DNA of 11,885 bases from Deltaproteobacteria bacterium UBA2221 (lineage in GTDB: Bacteria > Desulfobacterota > Syntrophorhabdia > Syntrophorhabdales > WCHB1-27): positions 1 through 11,885 of the forward strand of contig DCUF01000065.1 of NCBI GenBank assembly GCA_002328485.1, written 5' to 3'. Shown one piece after another: positions 6,155 through 11,885 of the stretch (position 1 is the stretch's first letter; each line of letters starts with the position of its first letter). The notes beneath the pieces were generated by a model. The model was not told where the DNA came from. It searched no databases and was given only the letters and a program-made list of their open reading frames with translations. A program made the translations under genes and the position numbers.

Positions 6155-7186
6155 TTACGGTTCAACCACCAGGACCTTTGCGCCCCGGACCCTCTGCTCT
6201 TTTAGCTCCAAAAGGGCTTTATTGGCTTCCTCAAGCCGGAATTCCTGGACCTCCGGAAGGATGGGAATCTCGGCTGCGAGGGAGAGAAAGCCACTCACGT
6301 CTGATCTCGCCACGTTTGCAACGCTCTTGATCTCCTTTTCCATCCAGAGGTGCCTCGGGTAGTCGATCCCCACCAATTCCTTCTTGTCCACCTCCTCTTT
6401 TCGGATGGCGTTGATCACCAGCCGTCCTCCGGGAAGGAGGTACTCCATGGTGCGAACGATGGGTCTCCACACCGGTGTCGTGTCGATGGCAGCAGTAAGA
6501 CTATGAGGCGGCGTATCGTCTATATCCCCCGACCAGTCTGCTCCCAGTTCGATGGCGAAGGCCCTTTCGTTTGGGCTTCTGGCGAAAACAAAGACCGGGG
6601 AGTTCGGATAACGATGCTTGGCCATTTGGAGGACGAGATGGGCAGAGGCGCCGAAACCGACAAGACCCAGCACCTGCCCGTCTTGAAGACCGGTAAGGGC
6701 CAGGGACCGGTATCCGATGGCGCCGGCGCATAAGAGGGGCGCGGCCTGGGAGTCTGAAAAAGCTGGGGGGATGGGATAGGCAAATTGATCCGGCACGGTT
6801 GTATACTCCGCATATCCCCCATCGGCGTCCCGCCCTGTCGCCTGGAACGCGGCGCACAGGTTCTCGAAACCGCCCCTGCACAGGGCGCAGCGACCACAGG
6901 CGGAGTATATCCAGGCTATACCCACCCTTTCACCGCTTTTGAATCTGTGGGCCCCATCCCCATTCTCCACGACCGTTCCGACTACCTGGTGGCCCAAAAT
7001 GACAGGGAAAGAGGCTGGAGGCGTTCTTCCTTCAATCTCATCCAGTTCCGTGTGACAGACACCGCACCTCCGAACTTTCACGAGGACCTGGCCGCTCTGC
7101 GGCTTTGGTCTTGGTACCTCTGCAAGGCGCAACGGGTTTCGGTTGGTCTTGAGATCGGTTATAGCGTCCAGAACCATCGCTTTCAT
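6155..7186 (-). CDS. Zinc-dependent alcohol dehydrogenase (AdhA-like, MDR superfamily)
   Basis: 343-residue medium-chain dehydrogenase that should interconvert alcohols and aldehydes or ketones with NAD(P)(H). The GroES-like domain (about 1-150) carries catalytic zinc ligands C44 (GVCH), H66 (GHQ) and C153 (LLCAG). The structural zinc site is complete: C97, C100, C103 and C111. The Rossmann fold starts at LGLVGFGASAH (173-183), where the third glycine of GxGxxG is Ala, a pattern I associate with the AdhA-like subgroup. The usual GHE is GHQ in this protein. The ATG has AAAGGAG about five bases upstream, a good ribosome binding site. It is divergent from phoH (90 bases between starts) and convergent with the MBL gene. 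It appears to be a single-gene unit; the physiological substrate cannot be read from the sequence. Confidence 0.92.
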   Translation of the reverse strand: MKAMVLDAITDLKTNRNPLRLAEVPRPKPQSGQVLVKVRRCGVCHTELDEIEGRTPPASFPVILGHQVVGTVVENGDGAHRFKSGERVGIAWIYSACGRCALCRGGFENLCAAFQATGRDADGGYAEYTTVPDQFAYPIPPAFSDSQAAPLLCAGAIGYRSLALTGLQDGQVLGLVGFGASAHLVLQMAKHRYPNSPVFVFARSPNERAFAIELGADWSGDIDDTPPHSLTAAIDTTPVWRPIVRTMEYLLPGGRLVINAIRKEEVDKKELVGIDYPRHLWMEKEIKSVANVARSDVSGFLSLAAEIPILPEVQEFRLEEANKALLELKEQRVRGAKVLVVEP

Positions 7187-7233
7187 GGTCTCTCCTTTGG
7201 CTTTCTAAGATTTTAGCGAACTGACTCCATTTA

Positions 7234-7242
7234 TGCTATACT
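7234..7242 (+). promoter_or_regulatory. Extended -10 promoter for the phoH operon
   Basis: TGCTATACT is an extended -10 element (TG one base before TATACT, five of six). No good -35 lies at 16-18 bases, which is common for extended -10 promoters. Predicted start near 7249, about 28 bases before the phoH TTG. Confidence 0.5.
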
Positions 7243-7276
7243 CAATGTAAATGGTATCGGAGGTAGCTGAAATTAC

Positions 7277-8269
7277 TTGGAGATAGAAGAAGATGTACTG
7301 AAACTCTCCTTTGATGACACCCACCTCGCTCGTAACCTTTTCGGACCCAGAGAAGAGAACATAAAGTACCTGAAGAAGTTCTTCGATGTGAGAACCAGCA
7401 TCAGGGGCAATCACCTTACCGTTATGGGCCGGAAAAGGGAAGTCGAAAATACGGGTAGAGTCATTGACGAGTTGACCGGCATTATAAAAAAAGGTCTGGA
7501 CGTGGGACCTTCTGACATAGACCACGTTGTTCGCAATATCGGCCGAACCGAGCGGGGGATGGAGGAGATCCACAAAGAACAGATCTACATACCGCCTACC
7601 CGTAAGATGATCACCCCGAAGTCTGAGAACCAGAGACTTTACGTGGAGGCCATCGGCAAACACGATATTGTGGTGGGGATCGGCCCGGCCGGTACAGGGA
7701 AGACCTATCTGGCCATGGCAACGGCCCTTTCAGCCTATTACCGTAGGGAGGTTTCACGGATAATCCTTACCCGCCCCGCCATAGAAGCGGGAGAAAAGCT
7801 GGGGTTCCTGCCCGGTACCATGTATGAGAAGGTCAACCCTTATTTGAGGCCCCTCTACGATGCCCTCTATGATATGGTGGACATGGATCGTGCCGGTCGC
7901 CTCATTGAAAAGGGCGTGCTCGAGATTGCGCCCCTTGCTTTTATGAGAGGACGGACCCTCAACGATGCCTTCGTGATTCTCGATGAGGCACAGAACACGG
8001 CGTCCGAGCAGATGAAGATGTTTCTCACTCGCCTGGGTTTTTCGTCGAAAGCAGTCATCACCGGCGATATCACGCAGATCGACTTGCCGGATAAACGATC
8101 ATCCGGACTTGTTGAGATACAACATATACTCAAGGGGATTCGGGGGATCAGATTCGTATACTTCACAGAAAGGGACGTGGTCCGGCATCCCCTCGTGCAA
8201 AAGATCATTAGAGCCTACGAGAGAAAGTCACTTCAGGAAGGGGAAAAAGGTGCTGACCGAAAAGGATAA
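7277..8269 (+). CDS. phoH: PhoH-like ATPase (YbeZ type)
   Basis: 330-residue P-loop ATPase. An N-terminal KH-like RNA-binding region (about 10-70; LFGPREENIKYLKKFFDV) precedes the ATPase core. Walker A is GPAGTGKT (136-143), Walker B is AFVILDEAQN (231-240), and the conserved C-terminal FTERDVVRHPLVQKII is at 296-311. The family partners with the RNase YbeY and is thought to act as an RNA helicase or remodelling factor in rRNA maturation and quality control. The start is a TTG; an in-frame stop lies three codons upstream, so no longer form is possible. GGAGG (7259-7263) is 13 bases from the TTG, rather far, so initiation may be inefficient. It is the first gene of a four-gene operon and overlaps the next gene by 20 bases. 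Identification is firm; the start is less certain. Confidence 0.95.
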   Translation: MEIEEDVLKLSFDDTHLARNLFGPREENIKYLKKFFDVRTSIRGNHLTVMGRKREVENTGRVIDELTGIIKKGLDVGPSDIDHVVRNIGRTERGMEEIHKEQIYIPPTRKMITPKSENQRLYVEAIGKHDIVVGIGPAGTGKTYLAMATALSAYYRREVSRIILTRPAIEAGEKLGFLPGTMYEKVNPYLRPLYDALYDMVDMDRAGRLIEKGVLEIAPLAFMRGRTLNDAFVILDEAQNTASEQMKMFLTRLGFSSKAVITGDITQIDLPDKRSSGLVEIQHILKGIRGIRFVYFTERDVVRHPLVQKIIRAYERKSLQEGEKGADRKG

Positions 8270-9956
8270 ACCCCCCTCGTGGATTAAACACAAACCTTAC
8301 CTCTTCCTTCTTGGCTTCAGTTTGATATTGGCTCTTATCGCGACTGCCAGAGTCCCGTACTGGGTAAACCAGTATCGGATTGGTGACGTGGCTGCGAAAA
8401 GCGTCCGGGCCCCGTATGATTTCTCTATTCCCGACGAAGACGTAACCGTCAAGAAGGGTGAGATCATTATACGTGAGGGCGAGCGGGTAACGCCTGAGGC
8501 GGCTGAAAAACTGAAAACGCTCCGGTTAGTGGAGAGAAGAGCCGTTCCCCTCTCCAAACAGTTCTTCTTCGTCTTTCTCATCCTTTCGACCACGGTGCTC
8601 ATCGTATATGAGTTTTCAGTCCGCAATATAAAGAAATTTGTCCTTCCTCAGAAAGACCTAATATTTTGCCTTTCTTTGACGCTCTTCACGGCCTTTCTTG
8701 TGAAGGTTCTGCTTGCCATATTCGAGCAGTTTGCACCTGACTATGCTGCCGCCCTTGTCTATATGATCCCTATTTTTATGTTTGGCATAATCCTCAGGAC
8801 GATCCTTTTTTCGGAGATCGTGCTGGTCTTCTCGGCTGTGCTCGGGGTCGGGTTGGCTTTCGTGACGGGTGAGGGTATCGAGACGTTCATGTACGTTTTT
8901 CTCGGCAACCTCCTTGCTGCCTACTTCTCGGGAAAGTGCGAGAACAGAACGATGGTGTTGAAGGCCGGGCTTTTCACGGGCCTGATCATGTCCTTTCTCG
9001 TTATCCTCTTTCATCTCTTCGGGGACCTTTCCTTGGGCGGTATGCCGACCAAATTGGCCTTCCTGCTCTTGAACGGCATCGGAAGCAGCTTTATCGCCCT
9101 GGGCCTTCTTCCCGTGATCGAGCACGTTTTTGATTACACCACCGATATTAAGCTGCTGGAACTGGCCAACCTGGAACACCCCCTGCTCGAAGATATGATG
9201 GTTAATGCCCTGGGCACCTATCACCACAGCATTGTTGTGGGAAGCCTTTCAAAGGCGGCCGCCGAAAGCATCGGGGCACACCCTATTTTGACCAGGGTTG
9301 CGGCCTATTATCACGATATCGGCAAACTAAAGATGCCCCACTACTTCATCGAAAACAGACAGGGCACCGAAGACGCCCATAAGAATCTGTCGCCCAATAT
9401 GAGCGCCCTGATCATTCTTTCTCATATCAAAGAGGGCGTGGAACTGGCCGAGAGGTATCGCCTGGGCAGGAAGATCATGGATATCATCCGCCAGCATCAC
9501 GGGACGAGTCTTGTCTCGTTTTTTTATAACAGGGCCAAGGAGCTGGAAGACCCGGAGCTATTCATGATTGACGAGAAGGATTTCCGCTATGCGGGACCCA
9601 AGCCTCAGACGAAGGAGGCGGGCATTATCATGCTGGCAGATGCAGTTGAGGCGGCATCCCGTACCCTGGAGGACCCAACGCCAAAACGGATCGAAACCTT
9701 TGTGCAGACGATCGTCGAGAACATCTTCGTGGATGGGCAGCTCGATGAATGCGAGTTGACCCTCAAGGACTTACACGCGATCCAGAAGAGCTTCAGGACC
9801 ATCCTCCTGGGGGTCTTTCATCACCGTATCGAATACCCGGAAAGGATGGAGGATGATGGTTCACATAAGAAGTACCCAAAGATCGTTGCCAACGGACAAA
9901 AAACGCATAAGAAAGATAATAGAGGACTTGCTCACCTCTTTAAGGCTGCAGGATAA
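8250..9956 (+). CDS. 7TM-HD family phosphohydrolase (YqfF/PgpH-like, probable c-di-AMP phosphodiesterase)
   Basis: 568-residue membrane protein: one N-terminal helix (about 16-37), a short extracytoplasmic segment (about 38-102), a block of hydrophobic helices (about 103-295), then a cytoplasmic HD domain (about 315-530). HD residues include H325/H326 (YHHS), the HDIG motif with H355 and D356, H416/H417 (QHHGT) and D464 (LADAVEA). In Listeria and Bacillus, relatives (PgpH, YqfF) hydrolyse c-di-AMP; that substrate here is inference. The family is usually about 710-800 residues. This one lacks most of the outer 7TMR-HDED domain but keeps both ends, RAPYDF and VKKGEIIIREGE, nearly joined. The GTG start at 8250 has GGAAGGGG (8236-8243) six bases upstream; the longer open frame from 8109 runs inside phoH. 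Its last 34 or so codons overlap ybeY. Confidence 0.9.
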   Translation: MLTEKDKPPSWIKHKPYLFLLGFSLILALIATARVPYWVNQYRIGDVAAKSVRAPYDFSIPDEDVTVKKGEIIIREGERVTPEAAEKLKTLRLVERRAVPLSKQFFFVFLILSTTVLIVYEFSVRNIKKFVLPQKDLIFCLSLTLFTAFLVKVLLAIFEQFAPDYAAALVYMIPIFMFGIILRTILFSEIVLVFSAVLGVGLAFVTGEGIETFMYVFLGNLLAAYFSGKCENRTMVLKAGLFTGLIMSFLVILFHLFGDLSLGGMPTKLAFLLLNGIGSSFIALGLLPVIEHVFDYTTDIKLLELANLEHPLLEDMMVNALGTYHHSIVVGSLSKAAAESIGAHPILTRVAAYYHDIGKLKMPHYFIENRQGTEDAHKNLSPNMSALIILSHIKEGVELAERYRLGRKIMDIIRQHHGTSLVSFFYNRAKELEDPELFMIDEKDFRYAGPKPQTKEAGIIMLADAVEAASRTLEDPTPKRIETFVQTIVENIFVDGQLDECELTLKDLHAIQKSFRTILLGVFHHRIEYPERMEDDGSHKKYPKIVANGQKTHKKDNRGLAHLFKAAG

Positions 9957-10305
9957 GGACGTAAATATCCTTTTCACCGACAATAGGGGCATCCAGGAAT
10001 ACAATCGGAGGTTCTTTGGAAGGGATCGGCCGACCAACGTAATTTCCTTTGGCTACGAGACGGCTTTTGCTGGTGAAGTGCTGGGCGATCTGGTAATCTC
10101 ACTGGAAAAAGCGAAGGAGGAATCGGAGCAGTCGGGCATTTCTTTCTATGAGAGGGTTCTTGCCCTTATCATACACGGGATCCTTCACGTCCTTGGGTTC
10201 GATCATGAAATCGGCGTGAAAGAGGCCCGCCGAATGCGGTACCGAGAGAAGAAGCTACTGAACCATGCCCTATCGCATGCTGCCTACCAAGAACTTACCC
10301 TTTAG
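9853..10305 (+). CDS. ybeY: Endoribonuclease YbeY
   Basis: Single-domain zinc endoribonuclease needed for 16S rRNA 3'-end maturation, late 70S quality control and small-RNA functions in well-studied bacteria; cytoplasmic. The 150-residue length is normal. The signature HGILHVLGFDH supplies zinc ligands H108, H112 and H118. The upstream DRPTNVISF (58-66) and GDLVIS (78-83) are family motifs. Two ATGs are adjacent (9853 and 9856); MVHI at 9856 resembles usual N-termini, and AAAGGATGGAGG immediately upstream can serve either. The gene begins 104 bases inside the end of the HD phosphohydrolase gene and runs 41 bases into lnt, so translation is likely coupled. PhoH upstream is the usual functional partner. 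Identification is firm. Confidence 0.96.
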   Translation: MMVHIRSTQRSLPTDKKRIRKIIEDLLTSLRLQDKDVNILFTDNRGIQEYNRRFFGRDRPTNVISFGYETAFAGEVLGDLVISLEKAKEESEQSGISFYERVLALIIHGILHVLGFDHEIGVKEARRMRYREKKLLNHALSHAAYQELTL

Positions 10306-11773
10306 CCTGCCCGTTTTATCAGGCCTTTTCCTCGTACTTTGCCAGCCACCGGTATCCCTTTTTCCACTTGCCTTCGTTGCCCTTACCCCGCTGCTCGTTG
10401 ATATCTATGGCAGGAATCTGCGGCAGAGCTTTTTGCGCGGTTTTGTCACCGGCCTTGTCGCCTTCACCGGCCTTGTCTACTGGGTGGTGGTCTCGATGAA
10501 CACCTATGGGGGTCTCAGCCCGACCTTGAGTCTCCTGGTGCTGGCCCTCCTCGTATCGTATCTTGCTTTGTACGTGGGTTTTTTTGCGTGGTCGGTTACG
10601 TATTTTCAGTCCAAGGGTCTGGAGTCCTATCTCACCGCCCCCCTGATCTGGGTGGCCCTGGAATATGGGCGGGGCTTTCTCCTGTCAGGGTTCCCCTGGT
10701 CCTTTCTTGCCCACTCTCAGCAACAATTTCTGCCTCTTATTCAGATCGCTTCCGTTACCGGCACCTATTTTGTGTCGTATCTTTTGGTGGCAGTTAGTGC
10801 GATTGCGTCCTTTGTTATAAGGAGAAGGACCGTTCCATGGCCATTCTTCGCGGCCACGACGTTGTTGGTTGTCATATCCATCGCCTTCGGAATCAACCGC
10901 CTGCAAGTTTCTGAAAAGGGAGATCTTAGGACGGCCATCATACAGGGTAATATGCCCCAGGACGTGAAGTGGGATGCAGATTTCAAGGCCTACACCATAG
11001 CCACCTACCGTGATCTCACGATTCAGCACGGCGGGGGAGCAGCCTTGGTCCTGTGGCCTGAGACCGCCATGCCCTTCATCTTTGACGATGATCCCGCCCA
11101 GAAGGTGATTTCCGAAATACCCGTGGCCGTGTCCAGTCCGCTTCTCTTCGGCAACATATCACAAAATGGACTGAATCGTTATTACAATTCCGCAACTGCC
11201 CTCGGAAGCGACGGCACCGTGCTGGGCACATACAGCAAGGTTCACCTCGTTCCTTTCGGCGAATTCACCCCTTTGCGGGAATATTTCCCCTTTCTGGCCA
11301 ATATCAGCGTGCAGATAGGGGATTTTTTCTCCGGCGATTCTCACCGGCCTATCGCCACCGGTGACGGGGCGCTCGGCGTCTTGATCTGTTTCGAAGGGGT
11401 CTTTCCCACCATTACAAACGAGACCGTGCGGCGAGGGGCCACTGTCCTGGTCAACATGACCAACGATGCCTGGTTCGGCAGGTCCTCAGCGGCCTATCAA
11501 CATCTGGGGTTCTACGTCTTCCGCGCTATCGAAACCGACCGATGGGTGTTGAGGGCGGCGAACACCGGTTTTAGCGCGATCATAGATCCCCAAGGACATA
11601 TCCGAGCCAGAACCGGTCTTTTTGAAAAGACGGCCCTGACGGGTCATTTTGCCATGAAACAGTCGCAAACGTTTTATGTCCGTCACGGCGACTATTTCAT
11701 GATCCTGGTGGGGTCTGCCATCTTATTTTTTCTTCTCTATGCCCTTCTTCCCCGGGGCTCTAAGAAGCATTAG
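10265..11773 (+). CDS. lnt: Apolipoprotein N-acyltransferase
   Basis: Inner-membrane enzyme that adds the third acyl chain to the N-terminal cysteine of lipoproteins, the last step of lipoprotein maturation before Lol sorting. The 502-residue protein has an N-terminal membrane part (several helices within about 12-210) and a periplasmic nitrilase-like domain (about 220-465), then a final helix (about 478-496). The catalytic triad is visible: E266 in WPET, K325 in YSKVHLVPFGEF and C375 in LICFEG. E333 in the same GEF loop matches a family-conserved glutamate. The ATG at 10265 lies inside the end of ybeY (41-base overlap) with only a weak purine-rich sequence before it; an in-frame ATG at 10277 is an alternative. 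The CBS-domain gene ybeX/corC, often between ybeY and lnt, is absent here. It implies a diderm envelope. Confidence 0.96.
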   Translation: MPYRMLPTKNLPFSLPVLSGLFLVLCQPPVSLFPLAFVALTPLLVDIYGRNLRQSFLRGFVTGLVAFTGLVYWVVVSMNTYGGLSPTLSLLVLALLVSYLALYVGFFAWSVTYFQSKGLESYLTAPLIWVALEYGRGFLLSGFPWSFLAHSQQQFLPLIQIASVTGTYFVSYLLVAVSAIASFVIRRRTVPWPFFAATTLLVVISIAFGINRLQVSEKGDLRTAIIQGNMPQDVKWDADFKAYTIATYRDLTIQHGGGAALVLWPETAMPFIFDDDPAQKVISEIPVAVSSPLLFGNISQNGLNRYYNSATALGSDGTVLGTYSKVHLVPFGEFTPLREYFPFLANISVQIGDFFSGDSHRPIATGDGALGVLICFEGVFPTITNETVRRGATVLVNMTNDAWFGRSSAAYQHLGFYVFRAIETDRWVLRAANTGFSAIIDPQGHIRARTGLFEKTALTGHFAMKQSQTFYVRHGDYFMILVGSAILFFLLYALLPRGSKKH

Positions 11774-11775
11774 TG

Positions 11776-11804
11776 TTGCCGATCGGCAGGAAATGGTCTA
11801 TAAT
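11776..11804 (+). promoter_or_regulatory. Strong sigma-70 promoter for tRNA-Pro
   Basis: TTGCCG (four of six; 11776-11781), exact 17-base spacer, TATAAT (six of six; 11799-11804). Predicted start near 11811, about seven bases before the tRNA. The -35 overlaps a perfect 12-base palindrome TGCCGATCGGCA (11777-11788). The promoter starts three bases after the lnt stop codon, and no separate lnt terminator is seen. Confidence 0.7.
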
Positions 11805-11817
11805 AGGTCTCATTGAT

Positions 11818-11885
11818 CGGGGCGTAGCGCAGTCTGGCTAGCGCACTAGTATGGGGTGCTAGTGGTCGCTGGTTCGAATCCAGTC
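11818..11885 (+). tRNA. tRNA-Pro (anticodon GGG), 3' end cut by window
   Basis: The 5' acceptor strand CGGGGCG (11818-11824) begins with the C typical of bacterial tRNA-Pro. The D stem is GCGC/GCGC. The anticodon stem CTAGT/GCTAG closes a 7-base loop ATGGGGT with anticodon GGG at 11853-11855. The T arm is GCTGG, TTCGAAT, CCAGT (one G-U pair). Only the 3' acceptor strand, expected as CGCCCCG, is missing: its first base C is the last base of the window. It reads proline codons CCC and CCU. Confidence 0.92.

Noticed and set aside
8109..8249. 47-codon N-terminal extension of the HD phosphohydrolase frame
   Set aside because: It lies fully inside phoH, resembles no family N-terminus, and a good ribosome binding site precedes the GTG at 8250.
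8658..9227. Long minus-strand open frame (189 codons) opposite the HD phosphohydrolase gene
   Set aside because: Low-complexity, highly charged translation with no recognisable motif; it is the antisense shadow of a firmly identified gene.

Overview
The window reads as chromosomal DNA of a free-living Gram-negative bacterium, most likely a deltaproteobacterium in the broad sense (Desulfobacterota, for example a relative of Syntrophobacter, Desulfomonile or Geobacter). The reasons are a GSU3473-type small protein, a PEP-CTERM exosortase substrate, a good sigma-54 promoter match, an apolipoprotein N-acyltransferase (two-membrane envelope), and the order phoH - HD phosphohydrolase - ybeY - lnt. 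This placement is inference from gene content. Nothing looks like a phage, insertion sequence, CRISPR array or integrated island.

Left part (1-2317, minus strand): rlmN (tRNA/23S rRNA adenosine methyltransferase) and a DUF169 protein. The DUF169 gene has a promoter candidate overlapped by an ATGGT/ACCAT dyad. It is followed by about 300 bases without a gene, ending in a sigma-54-like promoter.

Middle-left (2318-3806): a GSU3473-family small gene with a strong ribosome binding site and its own terminator. A small CxxC/HxxC (zinc-ribbon-like) gene lies convergent to it, with overlapping stop codons. A DUF523-DUF1722 gene is divergent from the zinc-ribbon gene. The divergent pair appears to be driven by back-to-back promoters whose -35 boxes occupy almost the same bases.

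Middle-right (3851-7186): a secreted PEP-CTERM protein (minus), a metallo-beta-lactamase-fold hydrolase (plus) divergent from it, and a zinc alcohol dehydrogenase (minus) convergent with the hydrolase.

Right part (7237-11885): a tightly packed plus-strand operon of phoH, a 7TM-HD phosphohydrolase of the YqfF/PgpH type, ybeY and lnt, all overlapping. A strong promoter and a tRNA-Pro(GGG) gene cut by the window end follow. The operon links RNA processing (PhoH, YbeY), probable cyclic-dinucleotide turnover (HD protein) and lipoprotein maturation (Lnt).

I did not find a clearly new multi-gene system. The most distinctive observations are the shared -35 divergent promoter with an easily missed zinc-ribbon gene, the shortened extracytoplasmic domain of the HD protein, its 104-base dual-coding overlap with ybeY, and a Cys-to-Ser change in the DUF523 domain.
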